Source: Mugil cephalus
Lineage: Eukaryota > Chordata > Actinopteri > Mugiliformes > Mugilidae
DNA length: 64,000 nt
Assembly: GCF_022458985.1 (NCBI RefSeq)
Contig: NC_061788.1
Coordinates: 485,499-549,498 of the forward strand
Direction of reading: 5' to 3'
The notes under the pieces were generated by a model. That model saw only the letters and a program-made list of their open reading frames with translations, was not told the DNA's origin and ran no database searches. Numbering within the stretch: the first letter of the stretch is position 1; every line of letters starts with the position of its first letter. The position numbers and the translations under genes were made by a program. Positions 1-11,200 of this stretch are shown here, in pieces.

Positions 1-1143
1 GTCACGTCAACTGGCAGCTTCACTTTGGTCGTGAAGTCGAGCTGAGGGCGGCTCTCGTCCAGTCCATCCAACACAAAAACAAGTCTGTGTTCACTCTTGT
101 CAAAGTCTGAGTTTCCTGACGTCTGCAGAGCTTTGAAGATGCTGTTAAGTTCCTCCTGTTTCATGAACACAGTTTCAGGAACACATGTGTGGATAAGTTC
201 TGCTAAACTCAGCTCTTCCTCTCTGTACAGATTCAGCTCACTAAACGTGAAAGGGAAAATCAGCTGCACATCCTCACAGCTTCTACCTTCAGCCCAGTCC
301 AACACAAATTTATGCACCAGGAAACTTTTACCAATTCCTTCCTCCCCAGTGGTCAGCACAGTTCTCATATTCATTTTCCTTCCAGAGGGGTGTGTGAAGA
401 TGCTGCTGAGTTCAGGTCCTGCAGGTTTTCCAGATGCCATATCAAAGAGACTGAACAGCCTGTTGAAGTGTGTGTCTCCTCCAGCTGTGATGTGAAGCTG
501 AGTGTAGATGTCATCCAGAATCTTCTCGTCCTTCTTTGTTGTCCATCCTTCTTGTTGGTGCTTAAACCTGCTCTGGAGGTTTGACTGGAGCCTGGTTTTA
601 TACCTTGTGATGATTTGTGGAGGTTTTGGTTGTAGAGTCACATCTGAGTAGAACATCAACATTTTAGGAACAAAGTGTTTCATACAAAGCAGCTTTAAAG
701 AAATATGTGGTTTAATAAATAAATAGCTGGATCTGGATCTAGTGGCCTCAGACTGAAGCTGTGTCTAAACAGGTTGACTTCAGATCAGACACTGGATCCT
801 GAACCTGGTTCACATGTAGTATATGGTACTGAAGATGATATAGTGTCAACGTGTTCTCCTGCATCTTACCTTGTGAAGCGGGACTGATGTTTGATAATTT
901 CTCCACCAGATCATTCCTCTTGATCTTCCCTAAAGTTTTCTTCAACACCTCCACAGACTGAAGGCTGTAGTTCTCCACCATTTTATCCACTGTTTTCTGT
1001 CTGTCTGCATCATCCAGATGACTCCTTGGGATGAACATGGAACCTTCCAGGATGTCCGGCTGCTGCAAGTACCACTTGAATTGATTGAATTCTTCATGTC
1101 CCAACTCTTCCAGTGTCTTAAAAAGCAGTTCTTTTAATGCCAT
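1..1143 (-). CDS. NLR gene A: PYRIN-NACHT receptor, NLRC3-like, partial at window edge
   Basis: Two coding exons are visible. The PYRIN exon runs 1143-870 (start MALKELLF; donor AAG|GTAAG). The FISNA/NACHT exon begins at 643 (acceptor CTACTCAG) and runs off the window at base 1 without a stop. The PYRIN domain has the usual helical pattern ([19 protein letters not shown]). The NACHT part contains the Walker A region [15 protein letters not shown] and Walker [11 protein letters not shown]. Fish NLRs of this class are predicted cytosolic sensors or regulators of innate immunity. An in-frame upstream Met ten codons earlier is possible; the MALKE start fits the PYRIN fold better. The two exons join in phase 1. 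The sequence is nearly the same as gene B at 15,904-17,046. The LRRs lie outside the window, so completeness cannot be judged. Confidence 0.85.
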
Positions 1144-1746
1144 TTCAGTTCCTCTTTGGCTTCTTTGCTTCAAAGCTCTGGCTCCACTCTGGTTTCTGCA
1201 TGTGAGGAAAACTGTGTCATCTCAACAATAATTACTCTGTCATCTTAAATATTCACCAGCAAAAAGCAACACAGTAAAAAACACCAGTGAACATTTCTTC
1301 TTACCAAATATTTAAGAGTTTAAAGACTCAGCTAAACCTTCATTTGTATTTTGACACAGAACACTTCAGTCAGTATGTTAAATGAACTGAGCATCATTTC
1401 TGCTTTGGTTTAATAGAGTGACATCAAAATCATTACTGATGATGTACAAATAAACAAAGCCAGGGCTGGAAGACAATTAAAAACTCTTCAAAAAAATTAA
1501 ACCTCTACAAGAAAAGTGCATTAGTATCAGGTATATCCCACACAAAGCAACTGAAAACCAATGTGACACATTTGTAGGGAAAAATGCACAAGTGTTCCTA
1601 CCTCCAATCTGATGCTTAGTTGAAAGTTTGATTTGATTACAGCACTCAGTCTTTTAGTTTGACACACACAATATTTTCCTGTTTCTTTGCAGAATTTGTC
1701 ACTTATCTCCTAGATTTTATAATCATTCCAAAACATGAAGCTGTTA

Positions 1747-1986
1747 TTACTGAAGCTGTTGAGCTCCAGCTGAAAAACAGCAGCCCCACGATGCACCATG
1801 CTTCACTGTGGGTGTGGTGTTCTTTACCTGATGTGTTGTGTTGGTTTTATGCCAAACATAACTTGTTTGACATAGCTGTTCAATCTTAGTGTCATCAGAC
1901 CATAATGCATTTTCCACATAGTTTTGGGAGACTGGGTGATGAAGCGTGTAGCGATAGTTTTCACATTGTTGTCGGCCTCTCAACAA
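1747..1986 (-). pseudogene. Tc1-type transposase fragment
   Basis: The minus-strand translation contains ENALWSDDTKIE, then YVWHK and PTVKHG, then GCCFSAG. This order matches the DDE-domain core of Tc1/mariner transposases (WSDETK, VWRKPN, PTVKHGGG, WGCFS). Only about 80 codons remain, with no inverted repeats seen. A related fragment sits at 3600-3830. Confidence 0.75.
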
Positions 1987-2349
1987 CTTCCCAGACCAGT
2001 TTTCTCTTCTGATTAATTTTAAGTTTCTTCTAATTCTATTTCAGTTCCTTATTGTCTTCTTTAATTCAAAGCTGTGGCTTCACTCTGACTTCTATTTGTG
2101 AGGAAAACAATCTCAACAATAACTAACTCTGATCTTAAATATTCACCACCAAAAAGCAACACAGTAAAATCCACCAATGAACGTTTCTTCTTACAAAATA
2201 TTTTAGAGTTTAAAGACTCAGCAAAACCTTTATCATTGTATTTTGACACAGAACACTTCGATCAGTGTATTTAATGAAGTGATCATCATTTCTGCTGTAG
2301 TTTAATACAGGATTACATTAAAATCATTACTGTTGATGTACAAATAAAC

Positions 2350-2665
2350 TGTCAGGACTGAGTTATGAGGCAGGAGTTCCAACAAAAGGGTATTTAATGA
2401 CATAAACAGGAATAAAAAGCGCTGCAGGCAGCAGGAAAATCCAAGAATCAAAATCACAAGAAACATGGCACAGAGAACATGAACACAACAAGGAAATAAC
2501 ATCAACAATCAGAAAAGGAACAAAGGGAAGGCAGGGCTATAAATACACAAGACGGCTCAGGGACGACAAGACTGGTGAGACAGATCAAGACAATGGCACC
2601 AGGAGAAACCAATTAACAATCAAGGGACTCACGAGGAACACAGACAGGAAATTCAGAACTTAACA
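2350..2665 (-). mobile_element. Related LTR-like fragment, opposite orientation
   Basis: Reverse-complementing this stretch gives sequence related to 2811-3321: a TTCCTGTCTGTGTTCC-type start, CTTGATCT, GTGTATTTATAGCCCTGCC, GCAGCGCTTTTT, CATTAAATAC, and a TGACA terminus at 2350-2354. The far end is unclear and seems truncated. It interrupts the site that is continuous at about 1457 in the neighbouring duplicate. Confidence 0.6.
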
Positions 2666-2810
2666 AAGTATTCAGATCCTTGGTTTCAGCAAAAGTACCA
2701 ATATGACAATTAAACTACTCTTTAAAAAAACTTAAATGTCCACAATAAAAGTGCATTAGTATCAGGTATAGTTCAAGTTGAAGTTTTGGTTATGTCCCAC
2801 ACAAAGCAAC

Positions 2811-3321
2811 TGTCATGGTTCTGTCTTTTATTTTGTGCCATGTTTGGTGTTTCCTGTTTTATTTTGTCAAGATTCTTAGTTTCCTGTCTATCGTGCCTCC
2901 TTGTGTTTCTGTCATGATTCTGTCTGTGTCATGTTTTGTGTTTCCTGTTTTATTTTTGCTAAATACCTGATTTCCTGTCTGTTGTGTTTCATTGTGTGTT
3001 TTGATTGTTACTTTGTCTCATCTGCTGTGAATGTCTTGATCTTTTTCACCTGTGTCTTGTCATCCCTCTTGTGTATATATAGTCCTGCCTTTCACTTTGT
3101 CCTTGTGAGTGTGTTATGTTGCCTGTGTGTTCCTCCCATGTGTCCCACACCATGTTTCTAGTTGTGTGTTTTTGCTTTATTGAGTTTTGGATTACCTGCC
3201 GTCCGCAGCGCTTTTTGTTGGATTTTTGTTTGTTTTCATTAAATACTTTTTGTTTGAAACCCGGTCTCATCTTTAGTCCTGCACTTGGGTCCTCACCTCA
3301 ACACTCACCTCCTTCCTGACA
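2811..3321 (+). mobile_element. Solo-LTR-like insertion
   Basis: The element begins TGTCATGG and ends CCTGACA, giving the TG...CA ends and 5-bp inverted termini typical of LTRs. It is flanked by GCAAC (2806-2810) and GCGAC (3322-3326), a target duplication with one mismatch. A TATA-like stretch lies at about 3073-3080. The paralogous sequence at 1547 has an uninterrupted site (GCAAC then TGAAAA), which marks the insertion boundaries. No internal retroviral genes are present. The superfamily is not determined. Confidence 0.7.
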
Positions 3322-3599
3322 GCGACTGAAAAGCAACGTGATACATTTTACAGAGAAATGCAAGTGTTCCCACCTCCAGTTTATTGTTTGGTTGAATGAT
3401 TTGATTCATTTTGCAGCGCTCGGCCTGTTTGAATCTTAGAGTCTTTCAGTTTCGCACATGATATTTTTCATAATATTTATATTTACATGATATTTTTCCA
3501 TGTTTCATTGCAGAACTTGTCCTTTATCTTCTGTGCACTGCTCTCTTCTGGTAGATTTTCTAACTGATTTAGGTCTGGACTCTGGCTGGATCATTTTAA

Positions 3600-3830
3600 A
3601 ATACGCTCGTATTACTGAGGCTGTTCAGCTCCAGCTGAAAAACAGCAGCCCCATGATGCACCATGCTTCACTGTGGGCGTGGTGTTCGTTACCTGATGTG
3701 CTGGTTTCATGCCAAACAGCTTTTACAAGTTTGGACAAAATCTTAGTCTCATCAGAACATAATGCATTTTCCACATAGTTCTGGGAGACTGGACGATGAA
3801 GAATGTACGTCAATTTTAGAGGGACATCCT
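3600..3830 (-). pseudogene. Tc1-type transposase fragment, second copy
   Basis: Minus-strand reading contains ENALCSDETKI and HSEAW-like remnants, parallel to 1747-1986 but more broken. It belongs to the duplicated flank that also contains 2040-3400, so it was probably copied with that flank rather than inserted separately. Confidence 0.6.
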
Positions 3831-4192
3831 GTTGTATCATATTTTCTCCACTTGGTGTTAACTGTCCTCATTCTGTTTTATCGTGTATTTAATGGACAGT
3901 TTTGTAGCCCTCATCTAAGTTTTTAAGATCTTAGTCCATGTCTCTTTTAGCAACATTCAGTTTCAAACATGTCAGAAAATTCCTTTAAGATCAGTTGAGA
4001 TTTATTTCTAATCACAGTCACTTCAGGCGAATGTAGATGTGGACTATGTAAGTAGAGTTTGATGAACACAGCCACTAAATGAACATACAAGAGTGTACCC
4101 ACTTATTATTAAAAACATAATCACTATTATATGGAGCTGTTAACAACTCATAAACCTGACTACACACTGCTGCTTGTAAGACGTCCTTATAC

Positions 4193-4202
4193 TTTCACTT
4201 TC
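4193..4202 (-). promoter_or_regulatory. ISRE/IRF-like element near NLR A exon 1
   Basis: The minus strand reads GAAAGTGAAA, matching the GAAANNGAAA core bound by interferon regulatory factors. It lies about 45 bases 3' of the presumed exon 1 donor and is kept at 21,748-21,757 next to gene B. Function is inferred from the motif only. Confidence 0.35.
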
Positions 4203-4248
4203 ACACAAAAACAATAATTCTCAATGTGAAAACTAAAGCCTCACTCAC

Positions 4249-4440
4249 CAAAGTCGCTTCATGTGACAACAACAGTTTTCTTTGAAAGTTCTTCTGTAAA
4301 GGAACAACACAACAAGATAAAACTTTGAATACAGCCGGTTTTTCTTCATCAGTCCTCTGTCTGATTTCACTTCCTCTGAATCTCAGAATCAGAGTCTGTA
4401 GCTCTCAACCCGTCTGACCAGCAGATCCACTCTGTCTCAG
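4249..4440 (-). other. Possible non-coding first exon of NLR gene A
   Basis: On the minus strand a block ends at 4249 with a good splice donor (TTTG|GTGAGTGA). It is clearly related to 21,808-22,000 upstream of gene B, with the same donor. Position and duplication suggest a 5' untranslated exon plus promoter of each NLR gene. The 5' boundary is not visible and is a guess. No RNA evidence is available. Confidence 0.4.
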
Positions 4441-4587
4441 TTCAACCACAACAGCTCCAATAGAATGAAGAGACGTCACAGTGATGTGATTAAAACACAG
4501 ATCAGTCAGCACACACTTCACACCGCTACAGTACAGAGAGACTCTGACAGCTTCATATCCCACAATGCACCTTTCTTTTGTGCTATA

Positions 4588-4898
4588 ACAGATGACTGAG
4601 TGGTTAGCACCGATGCCTCACATCCAGATGGTTCTGGGTTCTAATCCTTTCTCTGTGGAGTTTGCATGTTCTCCCTGTGTCTGTGTGGGTTTTCTCCGGT
4701 TACCTCTCATTATCCAAAGACATGGTCGTTAGGTTCACTGGTGATTCTAAATTGGCTGTAGGTCTGAGTGTGAATGGTTGTGTGTCTCTTTGTGTTAGGA
4801 GACCTGTCCAGGATGGACCCTGCCTCTCGCCCGATGACAGCTGGGATGGGATCCAGCCCCACCAAGTGAGGATAAGTGGTTACAGAAGATGAGATGAG
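4588..4898 (+). mobile_element. tRNA-derived SINE-type repeat
   Basis: A tRNA-like head (TGGTTAGCAC, then a B-box-like GGGTTCTAATCC) is followed by the body TTTGCATGTTCTCCCTGTGT, then CCTGCCTCTCGCCCGATGAC, and a GATAAGTGGTTACAGAAGATG tail. This body is a very common dispersed repeat in teleosts. A reverse copy lies at 22,150-22,425, with fragments near 9,565-9,610 and 11,695-11,740. Confidence 0.75.
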
Positions 4899-5439
4899 AC
4901 ACTTGCATGTGCACCATTAATACTACAAATCCCAGACTGTATTGCAGTAGCTCAACTGGCATCAGGCAGGTACGTCAGTCAACTTTATTGACAAACTCAT
5001 CAGTCTCATCAGCCGTTTGGCACCATAGAAGAAGATCCTCTGGTATGTTTACATTTCACTACTGCTAAGTTAGCATGGTGGAACGCAGGTAGGACACAGG
5101 TCATATGAGAAAAGGATTTTCTTATATTGAGGACAGAAATCTGAGTGTGTTTCATGCAGGAGGTGTTGGCTCTTCACAGCTCAGTGTTTTTCAGTATTTT
5201 CCTACTGGTAAGGCAGTCAAACTCTTTTAGTTCAGTGGGTCGGACCAGTAACACAACACAATTATTACATGCAAATAAGGACAACTCCAGATTTGTTCCA
5301 TTTGTCTCAGTGCAAAGAAGTTCAGGTAGATTATGAGACTGTTTCCATTTAATGAGCTCTCCTTTAAAACTGACATTTAAAAAGTAAAAAAGCAGTTTGG
5401 CCACATTGCTCTCTCTGCTCTCTGCTGTTTAGTCCTGGG

Positions 5440-6420
5440 TCTCACTGTTGTGTTTTGTCCACTTCTTTCTAACTTTAAACCACGTGTCAGCCAGAATGGA
5501 TATTTATTTAAAATGAGACACAGTTTGTCTTTTCAGATGTTTTCAGAAATGTTTCATACAGAAAAATTAACATTTTCAAAGCCATGTAACAATTCACCTT
5601 TTCGGGTTGAAGTTACTTACACTCAAGGGGGATCTTTTCAGGATCATTATTTTCCTTTAAGTGAAATGAATAATATACAGCAAGAAAACCCACACTATTC
5701 TTATAAACCCATAGAAAAAAAAAAAACACACAAAAATCCGTCATGGATATATGGGGTCCCTCATTTAATTAACAGAAATAAGGTTTTCATTTTATATCAT
5801 GTAAATTCAGGACAATTCACCATCTAACGAAAAACTCAAATTTGGACTATTTCAACCCTTATAAAATGTCTTTTAAGTTATATTAAGTTAGTCCGACTCC
5901 GCGGCCGCTGATGCCGTATAATCCAATCGGCGCTGGTGTCCAGACAAAAACAAGCATTCAGTTCGTTCCAAAAAACAGGAGAAAAACAAAAATATGCGCC
6001 TGACCCGCCGGAACAATCCACAATATATGATCCCCGTAGCCCGCTCGCCAATGTCTTTTCTTAAGGTTATTTCAAATTATTTCTTTTTGACTAAATAGTC
6101 AAAACGTCTTTTGGGTCCTGCTATAGGTCCACACAGTCCTTTGTTCGCTTTCGCGGTCTCCAGCTTCTCCCCCCTTCCAGCACGACACATCCTCCATATA
6201 TAACCTTTCCGGTTATCACAAAGATCAATTAATGTACAATTACAATCAGACAGACCACATCATACCTCATCACATACAGTGAAAATGATAGAATATCATA
6301 CATAATAATACATATGATAAAGAAAACCCGCCGTTTTACTACAACTTTCATTTTATTGCTTTACAGGCTACACTCGCTTCATTTTTCATTAATTTTTGGT
6401 GACACCGTCACATGTTTCCA
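5440..6420. other. Unclassified segment: AT-rich part, then CpG-rich island
   Basis: Bases 5450-5827 contain an open frame of 125 codons I do not recognise. From about 5895 to 6230 the base composition shifts to CpG-rich, unlike its neighbours, and the minus strand carries TATATATGG near 6200. Together this could be a retroelement control region or another inserted piece. I saw no inverted ends or target duplication. Confidence 0.3.
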
Positions 6421-6957
6421 CTGAGTCATGTGAAATATTCCAACTAGTCATTCCAGCATGAACACATGAAGAATCCAAGGTATGAATCAAATCAAAGAAC
6501 ATTAGATTTCAGGACTGTTCTCTTCAAAAACTCTCAAGTGTGAAAGTTGGATGGAGCTCCAGCTCAGCAGAAGATTTCTCCACTGTGTCTGAGTTCAGTG
6601 TGAGTAACATCCTCTGTACAAACTGATTAGAATGACAACAACAAGCCAGGAATAGGAGACACAATCATATCACACTGATACAACATTTTCCTCATGGAAT
6701 ACTTTTACTGCTGATACATGAACTACATTTTACTGACAACTGATAACACTACTAATATGTTGGTGTTGGTACTTTGACTGAAGTCAATGATCTGAATACT
6801 TCCTCCACCATGTTTCTGATTGGAAATATCAACTGGATATTACACTGAACACAACCACAACCAAACAACTGATTCATGTTTAAAGATCAGATCAGCTAAA
6901 AGATCACAATCATGATGATCATCTACATCAATGAGTCTTTAACTTATTTTCCAGATC

Positions 6958-8518
6958 CTATTTAGTCTTCATGTATCTCAGTGCTGCTCTGGTTCCTTCA
7001 TCCACTCTGTTTTTCATTCTCTCCAGTTTCTGGACCTTCTCTCTGTCTCCTCTCTCCTTCATCTTGTCAATCAGGAAGTCCAAGTGGACATGAGTGGACA
7101 CTGTATTAACATTCAGGACGATCTGCTCCAGGTTGACAACATGTTGGTAGGCCTCATCCAGGAGCTGGGACTTCTCTGATGTCAGTTGGTTAATTTCTTT
7201 AACAAGATTTTCCAAAAGACTCAACTTCTTCTCACTTTCTGATTTATTCTTCTCAAACTTCTGTTTCATTTCTACTTGAGTTCTCCTCGTCTTGGTCACA
7301 TATTTCCAGTTTTCCTTCACATGAGCTGATGTAGGACACTTGTTGGTACAAACAGTACAGCGACCTCCTTTAGTGACCTCACAGTGTCCAGGTTTCCAGG
7401 CCTCTGTGCATCCAGGATAGTGACAGTTCTCCTCACACACTTTACAACAGACAGTGTTATTGAAAAAAGGCAATCCACACATCCCACCATCAATAGGTTC
7501 TTTATCTTTGTAGACCTCATCAACTTCTACAGTGAACATTTCCTTCTTCTTCATCTCTTCTTCATGTTTCTTCACAGCTCCTTGAATCTGTTTGACCTTC
7601 ATCTCTTTCAGTTCAGTCAGTTTGATTCTGTCTTCCAGGTTTTGGATGCAGGCTGTCAGTCTGATACGTTCATTCAGAACATCCACAGTTTTCATCAGTT
7701 TCTGAGGTTCAGTTTTTTCCAGAAAAACTGTGAACTCTCTCATTCCTCTCACTGATATTTGATCAGCATGTTTCAGGTGTTCTTCTTCCTCTGTTCTGTC
7801 TTCACTCTGCTTGTTGTTAAACAGGAAGTGAACAGGTTGATTCTTCTCATTTTTTGCACATTTAATTTTTGCAGCTTCAAGAGCTTCAAGAGCATCTTTA
7901 GGTTTTCTTCCATTAGAGTGTGTGATGAGAGTTACAATGTTTTTCTCCAGGTCTTTTCCAAACAGAGACGTCACTGAATTAATGATGTATGACAGTCGAT
8001 CACTGAGTCTCCCTCCTCCTGACTTCATCACCAGACCCACTGCATTAACTTCATGAACTCCATCATCTGATCTAAACAAGTCAAATAATCTTTGACTGAT
8101 GATGAGATCATAGTCGATCCCTCTGGTGTCTCCATATCCAGGAGTATCGATGATGGTCAGAGAGTAGGGCAGAGTTTCACCTTCAAAACCAAAGATCTGG
8201 TACACGATCACATCTGATGTCTGACTTTCTGCTTTACCTCTTTTCTCGTCCTCTACGATCTGAAACCAGACTTCATCCTCAAACTTCACTCCCATGGTGT
8301 AGTTGACCAGAGAGTTGATCAGAGCTGATTTTCCTGATCCTATTTCTCCAACCAGTAAGATGGTTTTATTGGTCTTGTTCATGTTTCTTTCTCCAACAGT
8401 CATTCTAGTCAGAGTTCCAGACTTCTCTTTCTTTGGTTTCAGCTGGTAGACAGAAGGAGATCCTGAACGGATCAGAATACTTCTGGAGATGATGTCTTTC
8501 AGTGTCTCATCATCAGTC
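6958..8518 (-). CDS. Septin/AIG1-like GTPase with Cys/His cluster and coiled coil
   Basis: A single long minus-strand exon ends at TAG 6958-6960. The open frame reaches 8553 without any ATG, while a strong acceptor (CTGCTTTTCTACAG) ends at 8519, so the exon probably starts at 8518 with earlier exons unseen. G-domain motifs are clear: Walker A GEIGSGKS, switch/Walker B DTPGYGDTRG, and a THSNG segment in the G4 position. A Cys/His-rich stretch follows (CCKVCEENCHYPGC, then CTVCTNKCP), probably metal binding, then a Lys/Glu-rich coiled coil to the end. Fish genomes carry many such immune-expanded, AIG1/GIMAP-related GTPases, often uncharacterised. It sits between two NLR genes on the same strand. 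The exact family name is uncertain. Confidence 0.75.
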
Positions 8519-9879
8519 CTGTAGAAAAGCAGAGGTTCAGATTCTGTCAACACTCCTGGATTCAGTTTAGTGTTTTTCTTGTTTTCTCTTTAGAATCTAA
8601 CTGACAAATCAAAACAATCAAAACACAACATTACACAAAACACAATATTACACACAACACAACATTTCATGAAAACTCAACAACATATCAGGGTAGGACA
8701 ACATGTCTTGTTCCTGATTGGTCAGAACTTATTCTAAAACATGAGATGATGTGATTGGTTGTTTCGCTGTCAGTCCAGAAATGAATTAATTAATTTGTGA
8801 ATGTTCAGCTACGTGTAGTGTAGACACTGTGATACTTTAGACACTGTGATGTACTAGTGTCCACATTGTGGAGATAAGTATGAGTTGTTGCCATGTCAAC
8901 CACATAGTTGTGTAGCCAAACATTTGTCCTGCTCTGATATTAATCCTTCTAAGTTCATTTGTTGAGGACTAGTTTCTCCGTCTCCTCAGTCTGAACTCCT
9001 TCAACCTCCTCTCAGGGTTCAGAGGAACATGTTGATGTCATGATGGGTTGAAAGCATCAATCACCTGATATGTTTGTCCTCTTCAGTTACTGTTTACAAA
9101 CCAGTAATCACAGTAAAGTTACTATTTTACCATTTTCCTGAGTAAAGATATGTTTCTGTTTTCCTCTTGTGTCTCAGGGAGAAACGTCACATGAGACAAG
9201 TCACGTTTTCATCATGAGGACACCTCAGTGTAACACAACACAGACACACACATGAACAACAATGGAGAGAGTGTAGCTGAAAATACAGACACAATTTAGA
9301 GTTTGTGTCGACTAAAGACGACAATATTTAGGTTTGCTGTAAACACATTGTCACGTTGAGGCAGCAGCTGCTGAATGTAACTAATAAAGTAACTTGTAAT
9401 ATAACTTAGCTATTTTTAGAAGAAATCCGCTATTAACACCATCTCATCATTCTTTCCAGCGTGGTTTAAAACTTTTCTACAGACACAGCTGAGTAAACAA
9501 GAAATGACGTCATCAAACGTTATTTTCCTGACCGACAGCTAAACAACCAATCACAACCAACAACATGCAAACTCCACCCAGAAAAACCTGAGCTGGACTC
9601 GAACCAGCTATAAATAAATTATTATTATTATTTTATTTCTAAGGCACTTTACATTTTAATGACAAAACAGCTCCATGTGACCAACGCTGGGTTCTGTTTA
9701 TACGGTTCAGACACTAAACGTACGTTAATGGTTTAGAGACAATGTTTCCTACTTAGTACAGTTACATACAGTGGCTGGTTTCTAAATGTCACTTTTATCA
9801 TATTACTGATGTCTTAACGTATCAACACGTTCATAACAGCTAATTAATATAAAATATGTTCTCACTTGTGAAATTGTTC

Positions 9880-10260
9880 CCTGTTGCTTGGTTCTAGTGG
9901 TTCTTTCATGGGAACATCCGTAAACTACGGTGGCCGACACGGGCCAAACAGACGGCAACGACCAAACACGTCTCAATTCGAGAAAACAGCTTCAAGTACA
10001 GAAACGATGCATAATCACAAACTCAAACACAACTCTAAACGAAGTACAAAAAGAACAACGTGGTGCAAACGAAAAAACGTGCTGCAAAAAACAAAAACAG
10101 ATGCGTCATCACGAAACGCGCTGCAAATAGAGAAACGATGCAAAACAAGAAAAGATCTGCAAACGAAAAACGCTGCATTACCGGTCACTACAAACGGAAG
10201 TTCTCCAAACCTGCAGGGGGCGCTCCTAGCGTAACAGCTCAATGGAGAGACACACGGGGT
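9880..10260. repeat. Unclassified dispersed repeat with internal degenerate units
   Basis: The stretch repeats a degenerate word of roughly TGCAAACGAAAAACG, giving basic Lys/Arg/Asn-rich open frames in several registers. That is expected of repeats rather than of a protein. No transposase or target duplication was recognised. Confidence 0.4.
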
Positions 10261-11059
10261 GGAGAGAGAGACAGAACAGCTGACTGAACCATTGTGCATG
10301 AAAATACGGCGTGAACGGTAATGTGACTTTTATTTGATTATATTTATATCAGTGCTGCACATTACGTGGCGTTTATTCAGGGCCCGATATAAACGGCTCC
10401 AGTTCTATCGTATCGGTGAAATGTTGCGCCGATAGAGAAAACAAAGTGTGACAAGTCACGGTAAGTTAGTTCATGAAATAAGTAACTAAACATGAAAACA
10501 TCAGTGGAACAACAATTATAGGCCACATTTCACTGTCCCTTTCAAAAGTGTCCCTGCCCAAAATCTGTAAAATGACTGCGAGGCAACTTTGCTGTATCAT
10601 CGCAGATTTCGTCTCAGTAGTAGCATTACATGAGTGACGTTAGCAGTTTGCACATAAGCACCAAAGGGTTTCAGTTTAATAAATGCTAAAAGGGTTTAAC
10701 CAAGAAAACACTAGTCTCCCCGACACGACGCAGGATCACTTATATTTTATTGTCGTCATTCTGACTTTGATTGTGTGTGATTTATGGGGACGAGTGAACG
10801 ACGTGTTTTTGGGAATGCATTGCTGACCTGGGCTTTGTTTCTCAGCAAATTAGAAAAACCTTTCCTATCGTTCCCCTTTTCCGTGCATGGTTGAAGGAGA
10901 TTCGCTCGCATCCACGCTCCCTCATGCGCTGAAAAGTCCCCTTAAGTCACATAAACCAGCACGAGTGTGAACAACCACCGCATCAATTCTCCACCCGCAT
11001 CTATTTAAACTCCGTCACTTTGCTTCGTCTCCATTGTCCCGGCGCTTCCTTACTCCTCC

Positions 11060-11200
11060 TCCCACATCTGTCCCCAGTGAGAGGGTTTTCAGCACAGGAG
11101 GTAACTTTTATGAGGACAAGAGATGAACCTGTTGGGTTCAGTGCAGAGAAGCTGTGTTTCCTGTATTACAACCTGCCCCTCACTGACTTCAGGTATTAGA
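11060..11200 (+). pseudogene. hAT transposase C-terminal remnant
   Basis: The plus strand reads SERVFSTGG, the conserved hAT dimerisation-region motif, then after a stop and frame change AEKLCFLYYNLPLTDF. The rest of the transposase upstream (10,400-11,050) is not readable. It is a dead fragment. Confidence 0.6.

Larger units (their letters stand above)
2040..3850. repeat. Old duplicate of the NLR 5' flank (of 1143-1986)
   Basis: From the ATTTCAGTTCCT motif onward, this stretch follows 1143-1986 base for base with moderate divergence: shared AAATATTCACCA, TTTAAAGACTCAGC, AAAATCATTACTG, GTGCATTAGTATCAGG and the Tc1 piece. It is interrupted by two insertions (2350 to about 2665, and 2811-3321). 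No PYRIN exon is kept at its left end (1990-2040), so it looks like the upstream remnant of a lost NLR copy. Confidence 0.7.

Noticed and set aside
5450-5827. 125-codon frame as a gene
   Set aside because: No homology recognised, AT-rich, no splice or promoter context; reported only as part of an unclassified segment.
6958-8553. GTPase start at 8553
   Set aside because: That codon is GTG, no ATG exists upstream before a stop, and a strong acceptor lies at 8519, so the exon is internal.
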